Assembly: GCF_017948455.1 (NCBI RefSeq) | Contig: NZ_JAFFSU010000019.1 | Coordinates: 95,043 to 159,042, forward strand | DNA length: 64,000 nt | Direction: 5' to 3' | From: Streptomyces sp. GESEQ-4 | GTDB lineage: Bacteria; Actinomycetota; Actinomycetes; Streptomycetales; Streptomycetaceae | Part shown: in pieces, positions 8,724-17,024 of the stretch | How the letters are laid out: each line of letters begins with the position of its first letter | How positions within the stretch are numbered: the stretch's first letter is position 1 | Position numbers and translations under genes: made by a program | The notes under the pieces: model-generated | The model's input: the letters and a program-made list of their open reading frames with translations, nothing else | Told to the model about the DNA's origin: nothing | Databases searched by the model: none

Positions 8724-9896
8724 GTGCTCCGAGACGACCTGCGAACCCTGTGGACCGAACCCCGGCCGCCCGACGCGCCCGCCCGGGTGCGGCGGGACTG
8801 GGCGCTGCTCGCCGCGGGCCTTGCCGGTGTGGCGCTGGAGGCCACCCTGCGCGAGAACGTCGTGTGGCGGCCGGTGGCGGTGGTGTTCGCCGTATGGCTG
8901 TGCCTGCTGCTCCTGTGGCGCCGGACCCGCCCGCTGGCGATGGTGACGCTGGCGTTCGGCTCGATAGTCCTGCTTCCGGTTGCCTCGCTCGTCGCCGCAC
9001 CGCGCGAGCCCGTCGGCCTGGACACCGGCGCGGTCGTGCTCGTGCTGGTGTACGCGCTGCTCCGGTGGGGATCGGGACGCGAGATCGTGCTGGGCGGCGC
9101 GGTGATCCTCGCGGTCGGCGCGCTGTGTGTCGTCACGTACGAGAGCCCGGTCGTCGAAAAGGTCGTGGGCTACGTCTTCCTGCTGCTGCCCGGCGTGGTC
9201 GGGGCTGCCGTGCGGTTCTGGGGGACGGCTCGCGAGCGGCAGTTGGAGCAGGTGCGCTCCCGCGAGCGCGAGCAGCTCGCCCGGGAACTGCACGACACGG
9301 TGGCCCACCACGTGTCGGCCATGGTGATCATCGCCCAGGCGGGCCGGGTGCTCGCGGGCCCCGACCGGTCCGCCGCCGTCGATGCGCTGGAGGGGGTCGA
9401 GGAGGAAGGGGCGCGCACGCTGGAGGAAATGCGCGCCATGGTCGCCGCGCTGCGCGACCGCGGGGTCGGCGCCGAGCTGGCGCCCCCTGCCGGAGTCGCG
9501 GATCTGGAGCGCCTGGTGCGCACCCCGGGTGGTCGCCTCAGGGTCGACCTGGGGCTCGACGGCGAGCTGGACGCGCTGCCCCCGGCCGTGGACGCGGCCG
9601 TCTACCGGATCGTGCAGGAGTCGGTGACCAACGCGCTGCGCCATGCGGTCGACGCGACCGAGGTCGTCGTCCGGGTCGCCGCGGAACGGCACATGGTGCG
9701 GGTGAGCGTGCGCGACAACGGCCGGCGCACCGGCCGGGGTCGCGACGGATACGGACTTACCGGATTGCGCGAGCGCGCGACGCTGCTCGGCGGCACACTA
9801 CGAGCCGGCCCGGGTACCGACCGGGGCTGGCATGTCGACGCCGAACTGCCGAGCGCGAGGAGCGAGAACGGTGTCCATTCGCGTTCTCGTCGCTGA
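8724..9896 (+). CDS. NarL-type sensor histidine kinase (HisKA_3)
   Basis: A 390-residue kinase with four to five closely spaced hydrophobic helices (about 27-165), little extracellular sequence, and a HisKA_3 dimerisation motif with phospho-acceptor His190 in LARELHDTVAHHVSAM. The ATPase domain follows, with IVQESVTNALRHA as the N box and RDNGRRTGRGRDGYGLTGLRERATLLGG as two consecutive G-box motifs. The intramembrane type is common in Streptomyces pairs that respond to envelope or antibiotic stress. TAGGCT (8711-8716) sits 7 nt before the GTG start and no ribosome-binding site is seen, so the mRNA is probably leaderless. It overlaps the regulator gene by 26 bp. Confidence 0.92.
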   Translation: MLRDDLRTLWTEPRPPDAPARVRRDWALLAAGLAGVALEATLRENVVWRPVAVVFAVWLCLLLLWRRTRPLAMVTLAFGSIVLLPVASLVAAPREPVGLDTGAVVLVLVYALLRWGSGREIVLGGAVILAVGALCVVTYESPVVEKVVGYVFLLLPGVVGAAVRFWGTARERQLEQVRSREREQLARELHDTVAHHVSAMVIIAQAGRVLAGPDRSAAVDALEGVEEEGARTLEEMRAMVAALRDRGVGAELAPPAGVADLERLVRTPGGRLRVDLGLDGELDALPPAVDAAVYRIVQESVTNALRHAVDATEVVVRVAAERHMVRVSVRDNGRRTGRGRDGYGLTGLRERATLLGGTLRAGPGTDRGWHVDAELPSARSENGVHSRSRR

Positions 9897-10533
9897 CGAC
9901 CAGACCATCATCCGCACCGGGCTGCGGATCATGCTGAACGCCCAGCCCGGCATCGAGGTGGTCGGCGAGGCCGCCGACGGACAGGAAGCGGTACGTCTGG
10001 CCCGCGAACTACGCCCCGACGTCTGCCTGTTCGACATCCGCATGCCCGTACTCGACGGGCTCGAGGCCACCCGGCTGGTCGCCGGCCCGGGCGTCGCCGA
10101 CCCGCTGGCCGTGGTCGTCATCACCACGTTCGACCTCGACGAGTACGTCTACGGCGCGCTGCGTGCCGGCGCCCGCGGATTCCTCCTCAAGGACACGGGA
10201 CCGGACCTTCTGGCCCAGGCCGTACGGTCGGCGTCCGGCGGTGAGGCGCTCATCGCGCCCAGCGTCACCGTCCGTCTGCTCCAGGCGTTCGCGGACCTGC
10301 CCGCCGGCCGGCCCGTGGCCCAGCCGGTCTCCCCCGTCACCGCCCGCGAGGAGCAGGTGCTCCTCGCCGTCGCCCGCGGGCTGACCAACACCGAGATCGC
10401 CGACGCACTGCACATCAGCCTCAGCACGGTGAAGACGCATCTGGCCAGCCTGATGGCCAAACTCGGCGCCCGCAACCGGGTCGAGATCGCGATGTGGGCC
10501 TACGAAACGCGCCGTATCCTCCCCGGAACCTGA
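9871..10533 (+). CDS. NarL/LuxR-type response regulator
   Basis: A 220-residue regulator. The receiver domain has LVADDQ, phospho-acceptor Asp55 in CLFDIRMP, the VVITTF switch and Lys107 in GFLLKDTGPD. The LuxR helix-turn-helix (about 150-210) contains VTAREEQVLLAVARGLTN and LHISLSTVKTHLASLMAKLG. I chose GTG 9871 because GAGGAG (9857-9862) is 8 nt upstream and the receiver domain begins immediately; the frame is open back to 9832. It is translated from within the 3' end of the kinase gene. Its likely target is the 8549-8723 divergent region shared with the MMPL gene. Confidence 0.92.
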   Translation: MSIRVLVADDQTIIRTGLRIMLNAQPGIEVVGEAADGQEAVRLARELRPDVCLFDIRMPVLDGLEATRLVAGPGVADPLAVVVITTFDLDEYVYGALRAGARGFLLKDTGPDLLAQAVRSASGGEALIAPSVTVRLLQAFADLPAGRPVAQPVSPVTAREEQVLLAVARGLTNTEIADALHISLSTVKTHLASLMAKLGARNRVEIAMWAYETRRILPGT

Positions 10534-10575
10534 GCCGGGTGCCGACCGGAACCGGGACGGCAGTCGATACTCGCC

Positions 10576-10977
10576 CTAGGAGGCGGCCGGCACCAGCGCC
10601 CAGACGGTCTTGCCATGTCGGCCGCGGCTCCACACGCCCCACGCCGCCGCGATGCTCTCCACGAGATGGAGTCCGCGGCCGGTCTCCTCCCACTCGCCCA
10701 CCACGCGCGGCCGGGGCTCCGCCTGGTCCTCGTCCGACACCTCGATCAGACAGGAGCCGTCCGCGAGAGCGGTCACCGCCACCTCGAACTCCCGTTCCAG
10801 CAAAGGACCATGGCGTACGACGTTGGTGGCCAGCTCGGACACCAGCAGGACCGCGTCGGCCAGCGCCGGGTCCTGCGGGCCGTGTCCCCAGTCGGTCAGA
10901 TGGTCCCGCACCCTCCGCCGGGCGAGACCGACGGAAGCCGGATGCCGGGGCAGCCGGAAGGAGTTGCGTCTCACCAC
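10576..10977 (-). CDS. RsbW-like ATP-binding protein (HATPase_c_2)
   Basis: A 133-residue single-domain GHKL ATPase of the anti-sigma/SpoIIAB-like group that Streptomyces carries in dozens. The motifs are ADAVLLVSELATNVVRHGP (N box), IEVSDEDQAEP (G1) and GRGLHLVESIAAAWGVW (G2). Members may bind sigma factors or act as small serine kinases, but no partner is encoded next door. It is convergent with the response regulator with a 42-bp gap. A second, divergent member lies at 55724. Confidence 0.88.
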   Translation of the reverse strand: MVRRNSFRLPRHPASVGLARRRVRDHLTDWGHGPQDPALADAVLLVSELATNVVRHGPLLEREFEVAVTALADGSCLIEVSDEDQAEPRPRVVGEWEETGRGLHLVESIAAAWGVWSRGRHGKTVWALVPAAS

Positions 10978-11098
10978 GTCTGCTCCTCATCCCACACACC
11001 TCCGTCACATGGTGCTGTGTAGAGAAGCTGCCCGGAGACACTCCCGCACAAGACAAGGCAACGAGATCGCGTCAGATCCAGCCATGTCCGGTTCAGCA

Positions 11099-11141
11099 GC
11101 GCCGCAAGGGGCGCGGGGAACTGCGCGACCAGCCACGACGC
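11099..11141 (-). repeat. Streptomyces short repeat A, copy 1 (terminator-like)
   Basis: On the plus strand the core reads GGGGCGCGGGGAACTGCGCG followed by ACCAGCCACGACG. Read on the minus strand it begins about 53 nt after the metallophosphoesterase stop, in the sense direction. Other copies are at 35721, 45474 and 50886. In this copy the terminal hairpin is imperfect (CGCCGCAAGGGGCGC). Confidence 0.75.
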
Positions 11142-11193
11142 ACCCGCAGGCGACTCACGACCCAACCCGGCACAATCCGCGAAGCGCCCGCCG

Positions 11194-12453
11194 TCATGCC
11201 TGGCGTGACGCCAGCTGCACCACCGTGATGTCCGACGGCGCGCCCACCCGCGTCGGCGGCCCCCACGCGCCCGCGCCGCGGGAGACGTAGAGCTGGGTGT
11301 CGCCGTAGCGCTCCAGGCCCGCGAGGGTCGGGTTGGCGGCGGCGGCGATGAGGTTGCCGGGCCAGAGCTGGCCGCCGTGGGTGTGGCCGGAGAGCTGGAG
11401 GTCGACGCCGTGGTCGACGGCGTCGTGGATCTGGACGGGCTGGTGGGCGAGGAGCACGCACGCGCGTGCCGTGTCCCGGTCGCCGAGGGCCTTCGCGAAG
11501 TCGGGGCCCTGGCCCTCGTCCTCGCCCGAGACGTCGTTGACGCCCGCGAGGTCGAAGTGGGTCAGTTCCGTACGGGCGTTCTCCAGTGGGCGCAGGCCGA
11601 GCCGGCGCACCTCCTCGATCCACTGCTCGGCGCCGGAGAAGTATTCGTGGTTGCCGGTGACGAAGTACGCGCCGTGCCGTGCCCTCAGCTGCGCCAGGGG
11701 TGCCGCCGCCGGGCCCAGGTCCTTGACGCTGCCGTCCACCAGGTCGCCGACCACCGCGATCAGATCGGGCTGGGTCGCGTTGATCGTGTCGACGACCTTC
11801 TGCGCGAAGCCCCGGCCGAGGACCGGGCCCAGGTGGATGTCACTGACGACGGCGATCCGGAAACCGTGCGCCGCGCGCGGGAGTTTCGCCAGCGGGACGG
11901 TGACCCGCTTCACACCCGGGCCGTTCAGGACGCCGTACGTACCGACCCCGACCGTGCCGACGGCGGCCGCGGCCGCGGCGCCGCCGATGACTCGGGAGAC
12001 GAAGAGGCGGCGGGAGGGGGCGGGCGGGGCCTCGGGGGATACGGGCTCCGGTGCGGGCGGGTCGGCCGGCGCACCCACAGGTACGGGTTCCTCCTGCGGT
12101 ACGGCCTGCGGTACGGCGACTTCCGCGGACGCCCGCCGCTCCAGCCACCGCCGCAGCAGGGGTCGTACGACCTCACCCGCCAGCACGGCCAGAAGGAGAT
12201 ATATCGACAGGGCCAGCCACAGGAAGCCCGGCCAGGCCAGAACCTGCTGGAGCCAGAACGGGGCGCCGGAGCGTTCGGCCACGAAGGCCGTGATCGTCAG
12301 GGTCCAGCCGCCCGCGATCACCACCGCGCCCGTACGCCGCACCAGGCCAGGACCGCGCGTCGTGTCGCGGAACAGGCGGCGCCAGACGAACCAGTTGCCC
12401 GCCGCCAACGCGCCCAGCACGAGCAGCGCCACGAGCGCGAAGACGATGACCAC
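11194..12453 (-). CDS. Membrane-anchored calcineurin-like metallophosphoesterase
   Basis: A 419-residue protein with three N-terminal hydrophobic helices (about 1-110), a Pro-rich linker, another helix near 145-165 and then a metallophosphoesterase domain. Metal-binding motifs appear in order: VVSDIHLGPV, VVGDLVDGS, VTGNHEYFSG, LLAHQP and LSGHTHGGQLWPGN, a complete D-x-H / G-D / G-N-H-E / G-H-x-H set. The family acts on UDP-diacylglucosamine-like or other phosphoester substrates; the one here is unknown. The small membrane protein gene at 12499-12741 precedes it by 45 bp on the same strand, so the two probably form an operon. Confidence 0.9.
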   Translation of the reverse strand: MVIVFALVALLVLGALAAGNWFVWRRLFRDTTRGPGLVRRTGAVVIAGGWTLTITAFVAERSGAPFWLQQVLAWPGFLWLALSIYLLLAVLAGEVVRPLLRRWLERRASAEVAVPQAVPQEEPVPVGAPADPPAPEPVSPEAPPAPSRRLFVSRVIGGAAAAAAVGTVGVGTYGVLNGPGVKRVTVPLAKLPRAAHGFRIAVVSDIHLGPVLGRGFAQKVVDTINATQPDLIAVVGDLVDGSVKDLGPAAAPLAQLRARHGAYFVTGNHEYFSGAEQWIEEVRRLGLRPLENARTELTHFDLAGVNDVSGEDEGQGPDFAKALGDRDTARACVLLAHQPVQIHDAVDHGVDLQLSGHTHGGQLWPGNLIAAAANPTLAGLERYGDTQLYVSRGAGAWGPPTRVGAPSDITVVQLASRQA

Positions 12454-12498
12454 GGTGTCGTATCCCTCAGTTGTCGACGGTCCAGTACGGCTTGTCAG

Positions 12499-12741
12499 TT
12501 ATGACGTTCGGCGCAGTGCGCGAATTCCGCGCAACCCGATGCCGCCGACGACCGTCCCCAATACGAAGGAAACGACGGCGAGCAGCAGGTGCACCCAGAA
12601 GTACGCGGTCGGGTCGCCCGCGTCGTCGAACGCGAGCCCGCTGCCGTCCTTGACGAGGTTCTTGACGAAAGTGATCCAGATGATCCAGCTCCACACCCCG
12701 AAGGCGAGCAGGAACCAGGAGACGGGGCGGCTGAGCTTCAT
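12499..12741 (-). CDS. SCO4848-type small membrane protein
   Basis: An 80-residue protein with two transmembrane helices, the first in PVSWFLLAFGVWSWIIWITF and the second around AYFWVHLLLAVVSFVLGTVV. From memory this matches a conserved Streptomyces family named after SCO4848; no function is known. The start ATG (12741) has GAAGG very close upstream and the longer reading frame to 13425 is antisense to the carboxypeptidase gene, so it is rejected. It is divergent from the carboxypeptidase and upstream of the phosphoesterase gene on the same strand. Confidence 0.8.
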   Translation of the reverse strand: MKLSRPVSWFLLAFGVWSWIIWITFVKNLVKDGSGLAFDDAGDPTAYFWVHLLLAVVSFVLGTVVGGIGLRGIRALRRTS

Positions 12742-12832
12742 GCCTTCAGTATCGCCGCCGCCTGTCCGGATCCGCCGCCGGGGTGGGGCGGGCGGTGGGA
12801 CTTCCCGGCCCGCGACAGGTACGTTCTCGACC

Positions 12833-14119
12833 GTGTCCGCACCCATGAAGACCGCCAGGCGATCCCTGCTGGTCACTTCCGCCACGTTGTTGTCCCTTTC
12901 GCTGACCGCCGCGCCGGTTCTCGCGGCTCCCAAGCCGACGCCGAAGCCGACGCCCTCGGTCACTCCCCCGGCGAACATGTCGGCCGTGGGCGGCGCCCGG
13001 CTCGGGAAGGCGGGGGCGCAGGTCAATCTCGCGAGCGGGGTGCCGGTGCTCCCCAAGGATCTGTCCGCGCGGTCGTGGATCGTCTCCGACGCCGAGTCGG
13101 GTGATGTGCTGGCCGCGAACAACGCGCACTGGCGGCTGCCCCCGGCGAGCACCCTGAAGATGCTGTTCGCGGACACCGTGCTGCCGAAGTTCCCGAAGAC
13201 CATGAAGCACACCGTGGTGCCCGGCGACCTGGCCGACATCGGTTCCGGGTCCAGCCTGGTCGGGATCAAGGAGGGCGAGACGTACACGGTCCACGACCTG
13301 TGGCTCGGCGTCTTCCTGCGCTCCGGCAACGACGCGGTGCATGTGCTGTCCGCGATGAACGACGGTGTCGCGGACACCGTCAAGGAGATGAACGAGCACG
13401 CCGAGGAGCTCCAGGCCCTCGACACGAACGTGGTCAGCCCCGACGGCTACGACGCCCCCGAGCAGGTCTCCTCCGCGTACGACCTGACGCTGATCGCCCG
13501 CTCCGGGCTGCAGAAGAAGGACTTCCGCGAGTACTGCTCCACGGTGTCCGCGAAGTTCCCGGGCAAGACGACGAAGAACAAGAAGGGCAAGAAGGTCCGC
13601 GAGACCTTCGAGATCCAGAACACCAACCGGCTGCTGACCGGCGACAGCGGCCTCGCCCAGTACCAGGGCATCGCGGGCGTCAAGAACGGCAACACCACCA
13701 ACGCCGGCTCCACCTTCACCGGCGTCGCCGAGCGCAACGGCAAGGTGCTGCTGGTCACCGTCATGAACCCGGAGAAGGACGCGGCCAACGAGGTCTACAA
13801 GGAGACCGCCGCGCTCTTCGACTGGGGGTTCAAGGCGGCCGGGAAGGTGGACCCGGTGGGCGAGTTGGTGCCCCCGAAGAGCGCGGCGCAGGCCGGCGGC
13901 GCCCAGCCGGGGGAGAACGGCGGCGAGGCCGGTGGCGCCGGGGACAGCGCGGCGTCCGCGAAGCCGGTGACGGGGGCGGCGGCCCAGAGCGGTTCCGGCG
14001 GGGTCGGGGTCGCGTTGGCGATCACCGGCGGGGTGCTGGTGCTGCTCGCGGCGGGCGCGTTCCTGGTCAACCGCCGGTGGCCGCTGCCTGATCTGGTACG
14101 TCGCCGGACACGTCCCTGA
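12833..14119 (+). CDS. D-alanyl-D-alanine carboxypeptidase (penicillin-binding protein, DacA/DacC type)
   Basis: A 428-residue exported peptidase S11 that trims the terminal D-Ala from peptidoglycan stem peptides. It has an N-terminal signal sequence (LLVTSATLLSLSLTAAPVLA), then the SxxK serine motif in PPASTLKM, the SxN motif in LRSGNDAVH, and KNG in GVKNGNT in place of the common KTG. A C-terminal helix (VALAITGGVLVLLAAGAFLV) with a basic tail anchors it in the membrane. TACGTT (12820-12825) lies 7 nt before the GTG, so it is likely leaderless; ATG 12845 is an alternative start. The 3' end overlaps the convergent YihY gene by 53 bp. Confidence 0.9.
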   Translation: MSAPMKTARRSLLVTSATLLSLSLTAAPVLAAPKPTPKPTPSVTPPANMSAVGGARLGKAGAQVNLASGVPVLPKDLSARSWIVSDAESGDVLAANNAHWRLPPASTLKMLFADTVLPKFPKTMKHTVVPGDLADIGSGSSLVGIKEGETYTVHDLWLGVFLRSGNDAVHVLSAMNDGVADTVKEMNEHAEELQALDTNVVSPDGYDAPEQVSSAYDLTLIARSGLQKKDFREYCSTVSAKFPGKTTKNKKGKKVRETFEIQNTNRLLTGDSGLAQYQGIAGVKNGNTTNAGSTFTGVAERNGKVLLVTVMNPEKDAANEVYKETAALFDWGFKAAGKVDPVGELVPPKSAAQAGGAQPGENGGEAGGAGDSAASAKPVTGAAAQSGSGGVGVALAITGGVLVLLAAGAFLVNRRWPLPDLVRRRTRP

Positions 14120-14975
14120 GCTCTTCCTCCTTGCTCCCCGTCGCCGTCCACGCGGCACAGAACAGGACCAGTTTCGAGGTGAAGTTGATCCACAGCAGCA
14201 GGGCGACGGGGACGCCGAACGCGCCGTACATGCTCTTCGCGGCCACGCCCTGCATATAGCCGCTGAGCAGCAGCTTGAGCAGCTCGAACCCGATCGCGCC
14301 GATCAACGCGGCCACCATCAGCCGGCGGCGGGACGGTTCGACGCCGGGCAGCAGGGTGAGGACGTACAGGAGCACGAGGAAGTTCGCGAGGACGGCGACG
14401 GCGAACGCGGCGACGTACAGCAGGACCCCGCCCCAGCCGCCCTCCTTGATGCCGATCCGCTCGGTGATCCAGCCGACCATCGCGGAGGCGACGGTGGAGG
14501 CGGCCAGCGTCACGAGGAGCGCGCCGCCGAGGCCTACGAGGATGCCCGCGTCCTTGGCCTTGCTCAGGACCGGGTTCTCCTCGCTGTCGGGCAGCTCCCA
14601 CACCGCGCGCAGACAGTCGCGCATCGAGCCGACCCAGCCGATGCCGGTGAACAGCAGCACGGCGCCGGCGATGAGGCCGACGGTGCCGGCGTTGGCGACC
14701 AGGCCGTCGATGTTGAGCTGCTCGGAGATGCCGGGCACCTGCTCGGCGATCTTGTCCTCCAGCTCGTTCTGCCGGGATTCGCTGAGGGTCGCCGCCGCGA
14801 CGGCGGCGGCCACCGTCAGCAGCGGGAAGAGCGCCACGAAGCTGATGAACGTCATCGCGGCGGCGAGCCGCGTCCACTTCACCCGGTCCAGCCGCTCGTA
14901 CGAGCGCCACGCGTGCGTGACCATCAATCGGGCCATCAGCGACCCGACGACAGGGAGCTTTTTCAGCCAGTCCAT
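14067..14975 (-). CDS. YihY/BrkB family inner membrane protein
   Basis: A 302-residue polytopic protein with six or more helices. Family hallmarks are RLAAAMTFISFVALFPLLTV near the N-terminus, FTGIGWVGSMRDCLRAVW in the middle and the C-terminal YGAFGVPVALLLWINFTSKL stretch. The family was once labelled ribonuclease BN; no enzymatic role is supported. Its start overlaps the GtrA stop by 13 bp, so it is the last gene of a GtrA-containing operon. ATG 14975 is taken because MDWLKKLPVVGS is the natural beginning of the family, though the ribosome-binding site is weak. Confidence 0.88.
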   Translation of the reverse strand: MDWLKKLPVVGSLMARLMVTHAWRSYERLDRVKWTRLAAAMTFISFVALFPLLTVAAAVAAATLSESRQNELEDKIAEQVPGISEQLNIDGLVANAGTVGLIAGAVLLFTGIGWVGSMRDCLRAVWELPDSEENPVLSKAKDAGILVGLGGALLVTLAASTVASAMVGWITERIGIKEGGWGGVLLYVAAFAVAVLANFLVLLYVLTLLPGVEPSRRRLMVAALIGAIGFELLKLLLSGYMQGVAAKSMYGAFGVPVALLLWINFTSKLVLFCAAWTATGSKEEELRDVSGDVPDQAAATGG

Positions 14976-15391
14976 GATCCGACTCTGCCCTTGTTGTGGA
15001 AGACCAATGTCCGAGTGCCCCAAAACCGCAGGACAGTGGCGATCGCCATGCCGATTCCCGCGCCGGACACGGTGTCCGCGCGCTGCGAGGTGAAGCCGAG
15101 GCCGTAGTGGCTGACGGCGAGGCACAGGAGCTGGACGAGCGCCCCCGCGGCGTTCACCGCGAAGAACACGGCGTACGGGCGCAGTCCGCGCGGTCTGGTG
15201 GCCCGGTAGGTGCCGAACGCGTTGCCCATGTACGCCACTGAGCAGCCGGCCACGAAGGAGATCACCTTGGCGGTGAGCGGTTCGATGCCGGCGGGGCCGC
15301 GCAGCCAGGTGAAGAGGGCGAGGTCGGCGGCGTAGGCGAGGAGGCCCACTGAGCCGAATCCCAGCAGTTCACGGCCGCGCGGGAGGTTCAC
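14963..15391 (-). CDS. GtrA-like small membrane protein
   Basis: A 142-residue protein with four transmembrane helices (from LLGFGSVGLLAYAADLALF to TVLRFWGTRTLVF). GtrA proteins are implicated in handling polyprenyl-phosphate-linked sugars. In mycobacteria the homologue Rv3789 sits next to dprE1, and here it follows the UbiA gene with a GTGA overlap (GTG 15391, stop of the upstream gene at 15388-15390). This supports a role in lipid-linked pentose metabolism, although the mycobacterial protein has also been described as an anchor rather than a flippase. Confidence 0.85.
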   Translation of the reverse strand: MNLPRGRELLGFGSVGLLAYAADLALFTWLRGPAGIEPLTAKVISFVAGCSVAYMGNAFGTYRATRPRGLRPYAVFFAVNAAGALVQLLCLAVSHYGLGFTSQRADTVSGAGIGMAIATVLRFWGTRTLVFHNKGRVGSWTG

Positions 15392-16392
15392 CAGTTGGCC
15401 ACCGCCAAGCCGTACATCGCCAGCCAGGCCAGCGCGATGAGTGCGAGGGCGCGGTCGTGGAGGACGACGTCCTCGGGTTCGCCCGCGGTGCCGCGGTCGG
15501 CGAAGACGGCGTAGCGGAGGATCGCCACGATGAAGGCGACCATGGACAGCTGCCGCCACGGCAGGACACTGGTGTCGGGGACGCCGCCCTCCTCGAGGGC
15601 CCACAGGCAGTAGCCGAGGACGGCGACGCCGGCCGCCAGCTGCCATACGAAACGCAGGTAGCCGGTGGTGTATTCGGTGAGCAACGCGCGCGTGGCGCCC
15701 GCTGTGCCGGCCAGCTGGACGGCTTCGGAGTAGCGCTTGGCGGACACCATGAACAGCGCGCCGAAGCCGGTGGTGATCAGGAACCAGCGCGACAGGGGGA
15801 TGTCGAGCGCGAGCCCGCCGGCCATCGCGCGCATCAGGAACCCGGTGGTGACGACGACGAGGTCGACGACCAGGACGTGCTTGAGGCTGACGCAGTACGC
15901 CAGTTGCATGCCGATGTACGCGGTCAGCAGCGCCGCGACGGCGGGCGTGGTGAGCCAGGCCGCCGCGAGGGGCGCGAGGACGGCGAGGACACCGCCGACG
16001 GCGTAGGCGACCGGTACGGGGACCTGGCCGGCGGCGACGGGGCGGTGGCACTTGGTGGGGTGGGCGCGGTCGGCGTCGGCGTCGCGGGCGTCGTTGATCA
16101 GGTAGACGGCGGCGGCGCAGGCCGTGAACAGCGCGAAGACCAGAGCGATGCGGGTGAGTGCGCCGGGCACGAGCAACTGCCCCGCGGCGGCGGGGGCGGC
16201 GACGACCAGGACGTTCTTGACCCACTGCTTGGGGCGTGCGGTCGTGAGGAGGCCGCGGAGGAGGGTGCGTCTGGGGGGCGCGTTGGAGGTGGGGGGTGCG
16301 TTGGGGGTGGGGCGCGCGCCGTCCGGGTAGTGCGCGGCTTTGGTGGGACGGGTGCCGTCGGCGGAGGTCCTGAGAGGTGCCGTCTCAGTCAT
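15388..16392 (-). CDS. UbiA-type decaprenyl-phosphate phosphoribosyltransferase
   Basis: A 334-residue membrane prenyltransferase. After a Pro-rich cytoplasmic tail of about 45 residues come RPKQWVKNVLV, the first Asp-rich motif NDARDADAD (NDxxDxxxD), and a second one diverged as SAKRYSE. Residues of this kind bind Mg and pyrophosphate. The context with PAP2, DprE1- and DprE2-like genes identifies it as the Rv3806c type, transferring 5-phosphoribose from PRPP to polyprenyl phosphate rather than acting on quinones. The start overlaps the PAP2 stop by 8 bp and GGGAG lies upstream. Confidence 0.87.
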   Translation of the reverse strand: MTETAPLRTSADGTRPTKAAHYPDGARPTPNAPPTSNAPPRRTLLRGLLTTARPKQWVKNVLVVAAPAAAGQLLVPGALTRIALVFALFTACAAAVYLINDARDADADRAHPTKCHRPVAAGQVPVPVAYAVGGVLAVLAPLAAAWLTTPAVAALLTAYIGMQLAYCVSLKHVLVVDLVVVTTGFLMRAMAGGLALDIPLSRWFLITTGFGALFMVSAKRYSEAVQLAGTAGATRALLTEYTTGYLRFVWQLAAGVAVLGYCLWALEEGGVPDTSVLPWRQLSMVAFIVAILRYAVFADRGTAGEPEDVVLHDRALALIALAWLAMYGLAVANW

Positions 16393-16903
16393 GTCTGCTC
16401 CCTCGCATCCAGCGCGCCCCGAGCCGCGCCGTCAGCGCCCCGAGGGCGGCCCCCGCCGCGACGTCGGACGGGTAGTGCACGCCGACGACCAGGCGGGAGA
16501 GGCACATGGCGACGGCGAGCGGGGGGACGAGGGGGGCACCGAGTGCGCCGTAGGCGATAGCGGCCGCGGCTGCCGAGGTGGCGTGCGAGCTCGGGAAGGA
16601 GTGGCGGCCGGCGGTGCGCACGCGGGGCGCGAGATGCGTGGGACGCGCACGGCGTACGACGCGCTTCACGCCCATGCTGGCGACGTGCGCGCCCGCGGTG
16701 AGCGCTGTGCCTCGCAACCAGGCGCCGCGCCGCGCTCCGTCCACGGCCGCACCGGCGAGACCCGCCGCGATCCACAGCGCACCGTGCTCACCGGCCCACG
16801 ACAGGGCGCGCGCGGCGCCCGCGACGCGCGGATCCGCACCGCAGGCATGGAAGGCGGAAAGGATTCGGTCGTCCATGGTGTCGAAGTCGTCCACTGGACT
16901 CAC
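16385..16903 (-). CDS. PAP2 family phosphatase (lipid-linked 5-phosphoribose phosphatase candidate)
   Basis: A 172-residue membrane phosphatase with all three PAP2 motifs: KRVVRRARP (KxxxxxxRP), FPSSHAT (PSxH) and SRLVVGVHYPSD (SRxxxxxHxxxD). Its position before the UbiA gene parallels Rv3807c, which is proposed to remove the 5-phosphate from decaprenylphosphoryl-5-phosphoribose. It starts with GTG at 16903. The 121-bp AT-richer gap to the divergent DprE1-like gene should hold promoters for both directions. Confidence 0.88.
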   Translation of the reverse strand: MSPVDDFDTMDDRILSAFHACGADPRVAGAARALSWAGEHGALWIAAGLAGAAVDGARRGAWLRGTALTAGAHVASMGVKRVVRRARPTHLAPRVRTAGRHSFPSSHATSAAAAAIAYGALGAPLVPPLAVAMCLSRLVVGVHYPSDVAAGAALGALTARLGARWMRGSRHD

Positions 16904-17024
16904 TGTTCACGCCACCCCTGCCGGAATTACGGCAATATTGATCGACATCCCATTAATCACCCATTTCGGCGAGTGACGGAATGTTACGAAACAGGGCGAT
17001 AAGCCGCGGCTATACGGTCACCGC

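Noticed and set aside
7179..9692. Minus-strand 837-codon frame
   Set aside because: It overlaps the MMPL and kinase genes in another frame, has biased composition and no domain.
11333..12832. 5' extension of the carboxypeptidase frame
   Set aside because: It is antisense to the metallophosphoesterase and encodes no signal peptide until 12833.
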